From Flavobacteriaceae bacterium (GTDB lineage: Bacteria; Bacteroidota; Bacteroidia; Flavobacteriales; Flavobacteriaceae), in contig CANGIF010000031.1 of NCBI GenBank assembly GCA_947453885.1, positions 1 to 39,652 of the forward strand: a stretch of DNA of 39,652 nt, written 5' to 3'. Positions 24,392 through 33,600 of this stretch are shown one piece after another. The notes under the pieces are model-generated. The model was not told the DNA's origin, searched no databases, and saw nothing but the letters and a program-made list of their open reading frames with translations. Numbering within the stretch: position 1 is the stretch's first letter; each line of letters opens with the position of its first letter. The translations under genes were made by a program, and so were the position numbers.

Positions 24392-25417
24392 ATGCCAACC
24401 TCTTTCAACCTTCATTTGCGTCAATTATTGATGCTCGGCATTGTTTTTTCGCTGGGCATACTACTTATAGCTACGTTATATAATTTTTTACCTGCACTTT
24501 TAGGAAGTATAACGTTATACATCCTTACTAAAAAACTTTTTAAGCAATTAACGATACAACAAAAATGGTACAAAGGTTTTACTGCTATTTTGTTTGTAAT
24601 CCTTTTGATACTTCTCATAGCTGTCCCCTTGTTTTTTTCATTACAATGGGCTGTACCTAAAACCAATACGCTTCTTCACAATCAGAATGAAATAATCAAT
24701 CGGTTGGAAATTGTTTCTAAAAAAACAGAACCTTATCTGGGTAAATCGATATTTACTAAAGAAACTGTGAGTACTGTTGCCAAACAACTAACAACCTACA
24801 TTCCAACAATTGTAACTACTTCGGTTAATTTGATGGCTAATTTTTGTATGCTGTTTTTTTTCTTGTTTTATTTTTTATATAATACATATGATGTTGATTG
24901 TTTTTTAAAAAAAATCATACCTTTAAGCACATCAGATTATAAACAACTAGCGGATGAAACTTTTATTATCATCAGAGCAAATGCTCTAGGTATTCCTTTG
25001 GTTTCCATAGTTCATGGATTGGTGGCTTGTTTGGGCTACTCTTTTTTTGGTGTGGAGAATTGGGGGTTTTGGGGATTCTTAACAGGACTTTTTTCGTTTT
25101 TCCCTTTCGTGGGAATTATGGTGGTTTGGGTACCATTATCGATTTATTATTATTCTATTGATCAAAATTATGTAGCGGCAGCTGTCGCCTTGTACAGCTC
25201 AATAATTACTGGCAATGTAGATTATATAACTCGCATTGGCATTATAAAAAAACTAGGGAAAGTACATCCTATGATAACTTTATTAGGGGTAATTGTTGGC
25301 TTAAAATTGTTTGGTTTTATGGGACTAATTTTTGGTCCGTTATTAATCAGTTATTTTATGATTCTAATTAAATTTTACCATAAAGAATTCATCACTAACA
25401 TTAGTACCAATAAATAA
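24392..25417 (+). CDS. AI-2E family (PerM-like) transporter
   Basis: A 341-residue polytopic membrane protein of the AI-2E/PerM family. It has an N-terminal pair of helices (about residues 12-48), a helix at 63-82, a soluble or amphipathic stretch (about 85-145), then at least four helices to residue 330. The C-terminal motif GVIVGLKLFGFMGLIFGPL is the family's usual one. Some members export autoinducer-2, others act as Na+/H+ antiporters. The context beside a P-type ATPase favours ion homeostasis over quorum sensing, which is inference. It lies 23 nt before the ATPase gene, so the two are probably co-transcribed. Confidence 0.88.
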   Translation: MPTSFNLHLRQLLMLGIVFSLGILLIATLYNFLPALLGSITLYILTKKLFKQLTIQQKWYKGFTAILFVILLILLIAVPLFFSLQWAVPKTNTLLHNQNEIINRLEIVSKKTEPYLGKSIFTKETVSTVAKQLTTYIPTIVTTSVNLMANFCMLFFFLFYFLYNTYDVDCFLKKIIPLSTSDYKQLADETFIIIRANALGIPLVSIVHGLVACLGYSFFGVENWGFWGFLTGLFSFFPFVGIMVVWVPLSIYYYSIDQNYVAAAVALYSSIITGNVDYITRIGIIKKLGKVHPMITLLGVIVGLKLFGFMGLIFGPLLISYFMILIKFYHKEFITNISTNK

Positions 25418-25440
25418 TTTATTTCTAATTTTTTAATCAA

Positions 25441-27936
25441 ATGAATTACTCAAACATCAAAGGATTAACGGCAAACGAAGTTATCCTATCACGAGAAAAG
25501 AAGGGCGAAAACAAACTAAGCTATAAAAAAGAGTATAGTTTTTTAGATATTTTGCTTCAGCTTGTAAAAGATCCCATGATGATTTTGTTGGTAGTAGCAG
25601 CAGCAATTTATTTTATAAGTGGAAAAACTGGAGACGGAATCTTTTTAGTAGTAGCCATTGTATTTCAAACGTCCATTTCGTTATACCAAAGTGCACGAAG
25701 TAAAAATGCTTTGGAAAAACTAAACGATTTATCGCAACCCAAATGCAAAGTAATCCGTGAAGGTAAAGTGGTTGAAATAAAAAGTGAAGCGTTAGTTGTG
25801 GGCGATTGTTTATTAGTCGAAGAAGGGACTGCTATAACAGCCGACGGCATCATTATTCATTCTAATGACTTTTCAGTAAATGAATCGATACTAACAGGCG
25901 AATCGCTTGCCGTTTTTAAAGATAAAGAAAAAGAAGATAACTTTGTTTACAGCGGAACATCAGTAGCCAGTGGTTTAGCTATAGCAAAAATTGAAGCGAT
26001 TGGTAACGAAACCAAATTAGGCAAAATTGGAACCAGTTTAGAAGCTATCAAAGAAGAAAAAACACCTTTAGAAATTCAAATTTCTAATTTTGTAAAATGG
26101 ATGGCAATTATTGGTGCCTTTGTTTTTGCAATTGTTTGGGCAACTAACTATTGGCATTCTAAAAATATATTGACCAGTTTATTACAGTCGCTAACACTAG
26201 CCATGAGTATATTGCCAGAAGAAATTCCTGTGGCTTTCACTTCCTTTATGGCAATTGGGGCCTGGAGGTTAATGAAAATGGGGATCGTCGTGAAACAAAT
26301 GAAAACCGTTGAAACATTAGGAAGTGCCACCGTAATCTGCACCGATAAAACGGGAACTATCACCGAGAATAAAATGAGTTTAGCCAAACTATTTGTACTC
26401 AAAAGCAATACAATAAGCAGCCTTGAAAAAGAAGTAACCGACGACGAAAAAGAAGTAATTACACTAGCCATGTGGGCAAGTGAACCTACTCCTTTCGACC
26501 CAATGGAAATAGTCCTACACCAAACGTATAAAGAGGTTATACAAAATGACGAAAGACACCATTTCAAACTTATTCATGAATATCCATTAAGCGGTAAACC
26601 TCCAATGATGACGCATGTTTTTTCAGATACTACAGGTAAAAGATGTATAGCTGCCAAAGGAGCTCCAGAAGCCTTCCTAACCATTTCTAATCTTTCGGAA
26701 TCTGAAAAAGAACAAATTCATGCAGCTATCCAACTATTGGCTACAGAAGGGTACCGTGTTTTAGGTGTTGGTGTTTCCGATTTTAAAGGGAAGGACTTCC
26801 CGGAAAAGCAACAAGAGTTAGTGTTTCAATTTAAAGGGATTGTTGCGTTTTATGATCCGCCTAAAAAGAACATCCAAAACGTATTGGAAGCTTTTTATAA
26901 AGCCGGTATTGCTGTAAAAATTATTACTGGTGATAATGCCGCCACTACCACTTCTATTGCAAAACAAGTAGGTTTTAAAGGGTATGAAAAAACCATTTCT
27001 GGCGATGCTTTAATGAAAATGTCTGATAAAGAATTGCAAATCTGCGTCATGGATACTGCTATTTTTACAAGAATGTTTCCCGAAGCCAAACTTAAAATAA
27101 TTACCGCATTAAAATCCAATCATCAAATAGTAGCAATGACAGGCGATGGCGTAAATGACGGTCCGGCACTAAAAGCAGCACATATTGGAATCGCAATGGG
27201 CAAAAAAGGAACCGAAATAGCCAAACAAGCCGCCTCACTTATTCTATTAGAAGACGATTTGTCTAAAATGGTCGATGCCATTGCTATGGGCAGAAAGATA
27301 TACACCAATCTAAAAAAAGCCATTCAATACATCATTTCCATTCACATACCGATCATTCTTACGGTATTCATTCCATTAACACTAGGATGGATTTATCCGA
27401 ACATTTTCTCGCCTATTCACATCATTTTTTTAGAAATAATTATGGGACCAACTTGTTCCATAATATATGAAAACGAACCCATGGAACCCAATACCATGTT
27501 GCAAAAACCAAAACCACTCACCACCACCTTCTTTAATTGGAGCGAACTATCCATCAGTATTATTCAAGGATTGTGCATCACGGCAGGAACCTTGTTTGTG
27601 TATCAATATTCGGTGCTAAATGGGTTTAACGAAGCGCTTACCAGAACCATGACATTTACTGTTTTAATTACAGCCAACATTTTTCTGACCCTAATAAATC
27701 GTTCTTTTTATTATTCTTTTCTTACGACTTTACGGTATAAAAATAATATGGTGTTACTAATCATTTTTATAACCATTGCCATAGTAGGACTTATCCTTTA
27801 CTTACATCCATTAACTACCTTTTTTGAATTGGATACCTTAAATTGGATGCAACTAGTAACTTGTGTAATCATTGGTTTTATTTCGGTAATCTGGTTTGAA
27901 ATAGTGAAACTTGTTAAGAGAATAAAAACAAGTTAA
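25441..27936 (+). CDS. P2-type cation-transporting ATPase, substrate uncertain
   Basis: An 831-residue P-type ATPase with all catalytic motifs: TGES at residues 152-155, the phosphorylated Asp302 in DKTGTITENK, KGAPEAF for nucleotide binding, and GDGVNDGPALKAAHIG in the hinge. There is no N-terminal heavy-metal domain, so it belongs to the Ca2+/Na+-type (P2) branch. M4 reads PEEIP (259-263). At positions matching SERCA Asn768/Glu771 in M5 there are His635/Ile638. In M6 the SERCA Asn796/Thr799/Asp800 set is Glu665/Met668/Gly669. The known Ca2+ sites are thus not kept and the transported ion is uncertain. It is last in the co-directional block. Confidence 0.88.
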   Translation: MNYSNIKGLTANEVILSREKKGENKLSYKKEYSFLDILLQLVKDPMMILLVVAAAIYFISGKTGDGIFLVVAIVFQTSISLYQSARSKNALEKLNDLSQPKCKVIREGKVVEIKSEALVVGDCLLVEEGTAITADGIIIHSNDFSVNESILTGESLAVFKDKEKEDNFVYSGTSVASGLAIAKIEAIGNETKLGKIGTSLEAIKEEKTPLEIQISNFVKWMAIIGAFVFAIVWATNYWHSKNILTSLLQSLTLAMSILPEEIPVAFTSFMAIGAWRLMKMGIVVKQMKTVETLGSATVICTDKTGTITENKMSLAKLFVLKSNTISSLEKEVTDDEKEVITLAMWASEPTPFDPMEIVLHQTYKEVIQNDERHHFKLIHEYPLSGKPPMMTHVFSDTTGKRCIAAKGAPEAFLTISNLSESEKEQIHAAIQLLATEGYRVLGVGVSDFKGKDFPEKQQELVFQFKGIVAFYDPPKKNIQNVLEAFYKAGIAVKIITGDNAATTTSIAKQVGFKGYEKTISGDALMKMSDKELQICVMDTAIFTRMFPEAKLKIITALKSNHQIVAMTGDGVNDGPALKAAHIGIAMGKKGTEIAKQAASLILLEDDLSKMVDAIAMGRKIYTNLKKAIQYIISIHIPIILTVFIPLTLGWIYPNIFSPIHIIFLEIIMGPTCSIIYENEPMEPNTMLQKPKPLTTTFFNWSELSISIIQGLCITAGTLFVYQYSVLNGFNEALTRTMTFTVLITANIFLTLINRSFYYSFLTTLRYKNNMVLLIIFITIAIVGLILYLHPLTTFFELDTLNWMQLVTCVIIGFISVIWFEIVKLVKRIKTS

Positions 27937-28045
27937 ATCAGAAAGTTGGGCTAAACGAGAAAGGAAATTAATATTTTAAACTCTCTCCAAATACAATCTT
28001 ACTAATTGGGGTTTAACTCATATAATAAATGGATTTTCTATTGGT

Positions 28046-28066
28046 TTGGAATATTTTATATATTTG
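28046..28066 (+). promoter_or_regulatory. Promoter-like 21-bp block, copy 2
   Basis: Identical over 21 bp to 17094-17114 and ending in TATATTTG (28059-28066, exact TAnnTTTG). Transcription would start near 28073, about 115 nt before the ATG at 28190. The flanks also agree in part (TTGGT before, GGAA after). Confidence 0.5.
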
Positions 28067-28189
28067 GTGGAAAGTAGACTCTATATTTTTATAAACAAAG
28101 TGAACTAATTAGTAGTTAGATTAGTTAAATTCAAGCAGACGTATTAATACGTTATGCGTAATTTTAGTTGTACAACAAAAAATAAAAAA

Positions 28190-28657
28190 ATGAAGCTAAA
28201 TACACTCCTGATCTTAATTGTAATATTCTTTATTGCTTGTAATAAGAAAGAAAAAAAATCAATAAAAAATAGAACTTCAGAGAATATTGAAATTTCAAAA
28301 AAAATAACTGACACTCTAAGAATTACAAACAAATGCGCGGTAATATTTGAACCAACTGCAAACAGTATCGACAAGCAAAAAAAGGAAGTTGGTGAAGAAG
28401 ATTTTTATATAAGTGCTGACGATTACTTATTCTACCTTAACGAATCAAATAAATTTTTAGAAAAGCAAAAAATAAAAATTGCACATACAAAAAATGATAA
28501 AATTTTAAAATTTGTTTCAAATGATAAAAGCGAAACCATTATAAAACTAAATTCGGAAAAAGAAACTTGGGGAATTTATTTATTTGACCCAAAACGCAAA
28601 CCGAAAAAAATTGACATGACAACAACCGAAGAAGAATTTAAGAAATACATAAAATAA
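28190..28657 (+). CDS. Small lysine-rich lipoprotein of unknown function
   Basis: A 155-residue protein. From the chosen start (MKLNTLL) it has a classic lipoprotein signal: short N-region, hydrophobic ILIVIFF, lipobox IAC, then NKKEKK. An upstream in-frame ATG at 28154 would put 12 polar residues before the signal, so it is rejected. The mature protein is very lysine-rich with a C-terminal region including GIYLFDPKRKPKKIDM. I recognise no family. Base composition is even more A-rich than its neighbours, which could mark recent arrival or weak selection. It may be transcribed from the block at 28046-28066. Confidence 0.6.
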   Translation: MKLNTLLILIVIFFIACNKKEKKSIKNRTSENIEISKKITDTLRITNKCAVIFEPTANSIDKQKKEVGEEDFYISADDYLFYLNESNKFLEKQKIKIAHTKNDKILKFVSNDKSETIIKLNSEKETWGIYLFDPKRKPKKIDMTTTEEEFKKYIK

Positions 28658-28758
28658 AAAGGCTAACATTCAAAAACTAAAGCTTATTTAAGATTGAAAA
28701 AAACAATCAACTTTCCAATAGCTTTTTAACTAAACCAGATATTCACTAAAAACTATAT

Positions 28759-30882
28759 TTATATAACCATAGTCAACTGAACCCGCTTTCTATCTTCATC
28801 GACTTCAACAACTTTTACCTGAACATGTTGGTGTAATTTCACAACTTCGTTCACGTCAGAAACAAAACCTGCTTTAAGTTGCGAGATATGAACCAGCCCA
28901 CTTTCTTTAATGCCCACATCGACAAAACAGCCAAAATTGGTAATGTTATTTACAATTCCAGGTAAAATCATTCCTTGTTTTAAATCTTTAATGGATGTTA
29001 CATTAGGATCAAATTCAAAAACTTTTGCAGCTTTTCTTGGGTCTAAACCTGGTTTTATCAATTCTTTCAAAATGTCTTTAATTCCAAGAATTCCAATAGT
29101 TTCGTTAGTGTACTTTTCGGGATTTAAAAGGGCTATTTTTTCTTTATTGGCAATTAATTCGTACGTTTTTAATCCCAAATCTTTTGCCATTTGTTCAACA
29201 ATAGAATAAGCCTCTGGATGAACGGCTGAATTATCCAACGGGTTTTTCCCATTGTGAATTCTAACAAAAGCTGCCGCTTGTTGAAAAACTTTTTCGCCCA
29301 ATCGAGGCACTTTCTTAATTTGTTTACGGTCTTCAAAAGGGCCGTTTTCAGAACGATAGGTAACAATGTTTTCAGCCATCTTCTCCCCTATTCCACTCAC
29401 GTAACTCAACAACGATTTGCTAGCAGTATTGATGTTAATTCCTACTGAATTTACACAACGAATAACGGTGTTGTCCAACTCTTCTTTTAGTTTGGTTTGA
29501 TCCACATCGTGTTGGTACTGACCCACTCCTATTGATTTTGGGTCAATTTTAACCAACTCCGCTAAAGGGTCGCTCAATCTTCTACCAATTGAAACCGAAC
29601 CCCGAACGGTTACGTCATAATTTGGAAATTCTTCTCGTGCAATTTTACTTGCCGAATATACTGATGCTCCAGCTTCCGAAACTACAAAAACTTGAACGGG
29701 CTTATCAAAAGCAATTTTCTTGATAAAAAATTCCGTTTCACGAGAGGCAGTTCCATTTCCAATAGAAATTGCTTCAATATTGTAAGCATTCACCATCGAT
29801 TTTATCTTTTTCATGGCCATTGCCGTTTCGTTTTGTGGCGCATGTGGATAAATGGTTTCGTTATACATCAAATCACCTTTTTCATCCAAACAAACTATTT
29901 TGCAACCGCTTCTAAATCCGGGATCTATAGCTAAAATCCTTTTTTCTCCTAATGGTGGCGCAAGTAATAATTGACTTAAATTGTTTGCAAAAACCTGAAT
30001 AGAATTGCTGTCGGCTTTTACTTTAGCTTCCAATAAAGCTTCGTTTGAAATTGCTGGTGCTAACAACCGCTTAAAACTATCTTCAACTGCTAAATGTAGA
30101 TGAGGCGTAGTTTCGTTTTGTTTTTTAATAATAATTTCATCTATTACAGCCATTGCCTCTTCGTTGTCCACTTCAATTTTCATACGAACAATTCCTTCTT
30201 GTTCCGCTCTAAGCATGGCTAGTAATCTGTGAGGCGGCGTTTTGGATAAGCTTTCTTGCCAATCAAAATAGTGTGAGAATTTTTGTGCCGATTCCTCCTC
30301 TTTTTTTGATTTTGAAACTTTGGTGGTTATAAGTGCCGTTTTTGTATAAATTCTTCGAAGTTGTTTTCTAACAAAAATAGTTTCATTAATCCATTCTGCG
30401 ATAATGTCTCTTGCGCCTTGAAGTGCTTCGTCTTCGTTTTCAACTTGTTCATTAATGTAATTTGATGCTAAAAAGTCAATATTATCTGCATTTTGAGCCA
30501 TAATAATTTGCGCTAATGGTTCTAAACCTTTTTCTCTAGCAACATCGGCTCTCGTTTTTTTCTTCTTTTTATACGGCAAATACAAATCTTCTATTTCTTG
30601 TAAATCGAAACTTTTTTGAATTTTCGATTTCAATTCAGGAGTTAGTTGTCCTTGTTCTTCAATTGTTTTTAAAATAGCTACTTTTCGTTTTACAATCTCT
30701 TCAAATTGTTTGGATAGTTTAGCAATGTCTTCAACTTGAACTTCATCTAAATTTCCGGTTTGATCTTTTCTATATCTAGAAATAAACGGAATGGTGCAAT
30801 ATTCTGAAAGCAATTTAAGGGTTGCTTCGATGTTTTTATCAGCAGTATTTACAACTGTTTTTATATAGTGTATTTGGTTCAT
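28759..30882 (-). CDS. tex: Tex family RNA-binding transcription accessory protein
   Basis: A 707-residue Tex protein with the usual domain order: N-terminal helical region (about residues 1-310, including YLPYKKKKKTRADVAREKGLEPLA), a YqgF/RuvX-like domain (ILAIDPGFRSGCKIV near residue 320), helix-hairpin-helix motifs (NTASKSLLSYVSGIGEKMAENIV and IKKVPRLGEKVFQQA, about 490-550) and a C-terminal S1 RNA-binding domain (GIVNNITNFGCFVDVGIKESGLVHISQL, in parts, about 636-705). Tex binds nucleic acid and affects transcription and stress tolerance. It is monocistronic, with a 335-bp gene-free gap upstream. Confidence 0.95.
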   Translation of the reverse strand: MNQIHYIKTVVNTADKNIEATLKLLSEYCTIPFISRYRKDQTGNLDEVQVEDIAKLSKQFEEIVKRKVAILKTIEEQGQLTPELKSKIQKSFDLQEIEDLYLPYKKKKKTRADVAREKGLEPLAQIIMAQNADNIDFLASNYINEQVENEDEALQGARDIIAEWINETIFVRKQLRRIYTKTALITTKVSKSKKEEESAQKFSHYFDWQESLSKTPPHRLLAMLRAEQEGIVRMKIEVDNEEAMAVIDEIIIKKQNETTPHLHLAVEDSFKRLLAPAISNEALLEAKVKADSNSIQVFANNLSQLLLAPPLGEKRILAIDPGFRSGCKIVCLDEKGDLMYNETIYPHAPQNETAMAMKKIKSMVNAYNIEAISIGNGTASRETEFFIKKIAFDKPVQVFVVSEAGASVYSASKIAREEFPNYDVTVRGSVSIGRRLSDPLAELVKIDPKSIGVGQYQHDVDQTKLKEELDNTVIRCVNSVGININTASKSLLSYVSGIGEKMAENIVTYRSENGPFEDRKQIKKVPRLGEKVFQQAAAFVRIHNGKNPLDNSAVHPEAYSIVEQMAKDLGLKTYELIANKEKIALLNPEKYTNETIGILGIKDILKELIKPGLDPRKAAKVFEFDPNVTSIKDLKQGMILPGIVNNITNFGCFVDVGIKESGLVHISQLKAGFVSDVNEVVKLHQHVQVKVVEVDEDRKRVQLTMVI

Positions 30883-31217
30883 TTTTATAATAAATTCTAA
30901 ATAATTTTGTTTGTTAGTTACCTTAAAAATAGCATCTGGTTAGGTTTTTCCATAAGCAGTTGGAATTTTTGCTTTTAAGTTTTCATTCTGTTTGAATTTA
31001 AAACCTTCTAATTTTTATTTTCTTCTTCTAACCAATCACTTTTTTGCTAGTCGTAAGTAAGTAAACAGATAATTATTTGCTCCTTTTTTCAAGGTAATTG
31101 TTATGTTTTATTCTTTCGATTACAAATTAATTATCCAACGTCGTTTGGCTTATAATGAAGTAATATTAAAGATTATTCCATTAATATGTTGACTAACTTA
31201 CTGTTTTTATATTCGAT
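30883..31217. other. Gene-free interval between tex and the CDF gene
   Basis: 335 bp between two minus-strand genes. It must contain the tex promoter, but no exact TAnnTTTG is seen on the minus strand. No reading frame with coding character, tRNA or clear terminator stem is apparent. Confidence 0.3.
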
Positions 31218-32132
31218 TTAGTCTTGAACTATAATTTCCTTTGAATCTTCTTTCTTAAATTCTGGTTGAATATTAATGTGGTTGATGTTAAATTTATCAA
31301 ATAAAACGTGCTCTATTTGTTCCAAAAGTGCGTTGAATTCACTCATTTTTATATCTTCCGAACAATCTAAATGTGCTTCTAAATGTAATTCTTCGTCGTT
31401 TAAATTCCAAACATGAACGTGGTGTAACTTTTTGACACCGGAAATAGTATGAATTTCATTCACTATTTCTTTTATACTGATACTTTCGGGTGTAAACAAC
31501 ATTAGCATTTTAGTTGATTCAATTACTAATTTAGTACCAACAAGAATTAAATAAACCGCTATTGCAATTGTCATAACGCTATCTACCCAAAACCATCCGT
31601 AAAATTTCATTAACAATCCACCTACTAAAACCGCTACAGAAGCCATCATATCGGTTAATAAATGCAAATAAGCTGATTTCATGTTGATGTTGTGTTCTGC
31701 ATCTTTTTGTAACAATAATACCGAAAGTCCATTCACAATAATTCCTAATAACGCCAGCCAAATTACCAAACTAGATTCAATTGGTTTTGGGTTAACGAAT
31801 CGAGTAATCGCTCCATAAATCAAAATAAAAGCAACTATTACTAATGTTGATGCATTTACAAAAGCTGCAATTAATTCTGCTCTTTTATAGCCAAAGGTTA
31901 GATGTTCTGTGGCTTTTTTACGTGATAATTTGTGAGCTAGTAAGCTAAATCCGAGCGAAAGTACATCAGAAAAATTATGAAGCGCATCTGATATCAATGC
32001 TAAACTTCCTGAAATTATGCCGCCTACAATTTGAGCAATTGTAATAAGTAAATTCAGTAGAATTGAAAAGACCAAGTTTTTTCCTCGTACCTCGTGTTTG
32101 TGAATATGAACAGGTGAATGATTGTGTGCCAT
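31218..32132 (-). CDS. Cation diffusion facilitator (CDF) metal exporter
   Basis: A 304-residue CDF transporter of the ZitB/CzcD type. The N-terminal tail is His-rich (MAHNHSPVHIHKHEVRG). Six transmembrane helices follow. The central metal site is formed by Asp49, His52 and Asp56 (SDALHNFSD) in helix 2 and His157/Asp161 (HLLTD) in helix 5. This mix is typical of Zn2+-type carriers, which exchange Zn2+ for H+. The C-terminal domain (about residues 210-290) has the cytoplasmic metal-binding fold (KKLHHVHVWNLNDEELHLEAH). It exports zinc or a similar divalent ion from the cytoplasm. It follows rpiB by 3 nt and shares its transcript. Confidence 0.92.
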   Translation of the reverse strand: MAHNHSPVHIHKHEVRGKNLVFSILLNLLITIAQIVGGIISGSLALISDALHNFSDVLSLGFSLLAHKLSRKKATEHLTFGYKRAELIAAFVNASTLVIVAFILIYGAITRFVNPKPIESSLVIWLALLGIIVNGLSVLLLQKDAEHNINMKSAYLHLLTDMMASVAVLVGGLLMKFYGWFWVDSVMTIAIAVYLILVGTKLVIESTKMLMLFTPESISIKEIVNEIHTISGVKKLHHVHVWNLNDEELHLEAHLDCSEDIKMSEFNALLEQIEHVLFDKFNINHINIQPEFKKEDSKEIIVQD

Positions 32133-32135
32133 TAC

Positions 32136-32564
32136 TTAACAACTTATTTTATTAACTCGTGTTGCGTGTCTTCCACCTTGAAATTCGGTATTAAGAAATG
32201 TGTCTACAATTTCTATCGCTTGTGGTATGGAAGTAAAACGAGCCGGAATACTTACCACGTTAGCATTATTATGTTGGCGCGCAAGCGCCGAAATTTCTTT
32301 GGTCCAACAAAGTGCCGCACGAATTCCTTGATGTTTGTTGGCAGTCATCGCAATTCCGTTTCCTGAACCACAAATTACTATTCCTAAATCGGATTTTCCT
32401 GTTTCTACATCAATTGCAACTGGATGTCCAAAATCAGGGTAGTCAACACTGTCAAAAGTGTCTGTGCCGTGATTGATAACTTCATGTCCTTTTGTTAGTA
32501 AAAAGGCAACAATTGCTTTTTTATATTCTGGCCCTGCGTGGTCGTTTCCGATAGAGATTTTCAT
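32136..32564 (-). CDS. rpiB: Ribose-5-phosphate isomerase B
   Basis: A 142-residue RpiB/LacAB family sugar-phosphate isomerase. The N-terminus MKISIGNDHAG has the phosphate-binding start typical of RpiB. The catalytic Cys is in VICGSGNGIAMTANK, and IRAALCWT follows. It interconverts ribose 5-phosphate and ribulose 5-phosphate in the pentose phosphate pathway. The start at 32564 is chosen because an in-frame ATG at 32603 lies upstream of the -7 box (32591-32598). Sharing a transcript with a metal exporter is metabolically unrelated and probably reflects packing. Confidence 0.93.
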   Translation of the reverse strand: MKISIGNDHAGPEYKKAIVAFLLTKGHEVINHGTDTFDSVDYPDFGHPVAIDVETGKSDLGIVICGSGNGIAMTANKHQGIRAALCWTKEISALARQHNNANVVSIPARFTSIPQAIEIVDTFLNTEFQGGRHATRVNKISC

Positions 32565-32590
32565 AGTTATTTTAATTGTAGTTGTGGAAA

Positions 32591-32598
32591 CAAATTTA
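32591..32598 (-). promoter_or_regulatory. -7 promoter element of rpiB
   Basis: The minus strand reads TAAATTTG (exact TAnnTTTG). The start would be near 32585, with a leader of about 20 nt, which excludes the ATG at 32603. Confidence 0.6.
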
Positions 32599-32603
32599 GT
32601 CAT

Positions 32604-33245
32604 TCTTATTAGTATATCGTTTTAATTTTTATAAAAATATAACTACTTGATTTACTATTGATAAGTATTTTTTGTTAATTAAAAAATTTTATAATACGCT
32701 GTAAATCATTGATTTTTATTAAATTACAATATTTATTTTTTCGATTGTTAATAGTATTTTACAATTCATTGATATTCAGTTAACGTTAAATTAACAACAA
32801 CTGTTAACAACTTAAGATATAAAATTAGAAGTTTTTTTTGGTAGTATCGTATTAATTTGTAATCCAAAATCAGATTGTAAAAAGCTAAAAAAGTTTTGTC
32901 TTTTTTTAGAAAAGTTATCAATATTAAAAAGTGTTTTTTCAACAGAAATTAACAATTAAAGTTATCTACAAAATGGTGTTATTTATACTTGTTAACAACT
33001 GTTGATTTAATTTAAAATTTTACTAAAAATGAGCTTTTTACTAATTTAAAATGCTGTTGATAAATAAGGATAAAAAAGTATAACTTAAAAAACTGTTTTT
33101 ATGAAATAAAGTTATGCTACAAATTAACAAGCTATAATAACCATCATAAATTAATTTAAATTTAAATTTTCTTTTTGTTGTTTTTAATTAATGTTGACAA
33201 CTTTCCATTTTTTAAAAATACAATAAAGAGAAAAGAATATAGATT
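32604..33245. other. Long AT-rich gene-free region with DnaA-box-like motifs (possible origin-like region)
   Basis: 642 bp with no coding frame and a very high A+T content. It has TTATCTACA at 32962-32970 and TTATCAACA (minus strand) at 33055-33063, each one mismatch from the DnaA box TTATCCACA. Weaker TTATCAATA forms lie at 32915-32923 and near 32657-32665 (minus). The 11-mer TGTTAACAACT occurs twice (32802-32812 and 32990-33000). Long runs of A and T would melt easily. This fits a replication-origin-like region, but it is also what relaxed AT-rich DNA can look like. No dnaA gene is in the window. Confidence 0.3.
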
Positions 33246-33479
33246 TTAAACTATTTCTAAATTGGTATTTAAGTTATCTAAAATCTCTTTTACTTTTTCA
33301 ATATCGTTGGGATGAACTTTTATATTTATTCCACCGTAAGCAATTGTTGCTAATGGATTGATACCAATTAGATTTTCATTTTGAAATAAATAAGGAATTT
33401 CTTCATGGTCTAAAATAGTTTTTAAAACAATGATTTCGTGAGCAAAATTGAAAGTTGCAACGGTTATGAATTCAGTCAT
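33246..33479 (-). CDS. DUF2007 family protein
   Basis: A 77-residue cytoplasmic protein. It shows the DUF2007 (putative signal-transducing) pattern: TVATFNFAHEIIVLKTILDHEEIPYLFQNE, in parts, then GGINIKVHPNDIEKVKEIL. The fold is a small ferredoxin-like alpha/beta unit. Its partner is unknown. It is isolated between the AT-rich region and the divergent leucine-rich-repeat gene. Confidence 0.82.
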   Translation of the reverse strand: MTEFITVATFNFAHEIIVLKTILDHEEIPYLFQNENLIGINPLATIAYGGINIKVHPNDIEKVKEILDNLNTNLEIV

Positions 33480-33551
33480 TTTTTAATTTTTTATAAAGAT
33501 ACAAAAGTTATATTTTTACGATATAATTTACTTTTTGTAAATTTATACTTA

Positions 33552-33579
33552 TTTGATATTATAATAATTCTTAACTTTG
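33552..33579 (+). promoter_or_regulatory. Promoter of the leucine-rich-repeat gene
   Basis: TTTG at 33552-33555, a 16-bp spacer and TAACTTTG at 33572-33579 (exact TAnnTTTG). The start would be near 33586, giving a leader of about 15 nt to the ATG at 33601. An in-frame ATG at 33577 lies inside the -7 box and cannot be used from this promoter. Confidence 0.6.
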
Positions 33580-33600
33580 AATAAATTTAAATTACTGGTT

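Noticed and set aside
24392..27936. Quorum-sensing (AI-2) export locus
   Set aside because: The AI-2E family name alone does not show signal export. There is no luxS nearby, and the neighbour is an ion pump.
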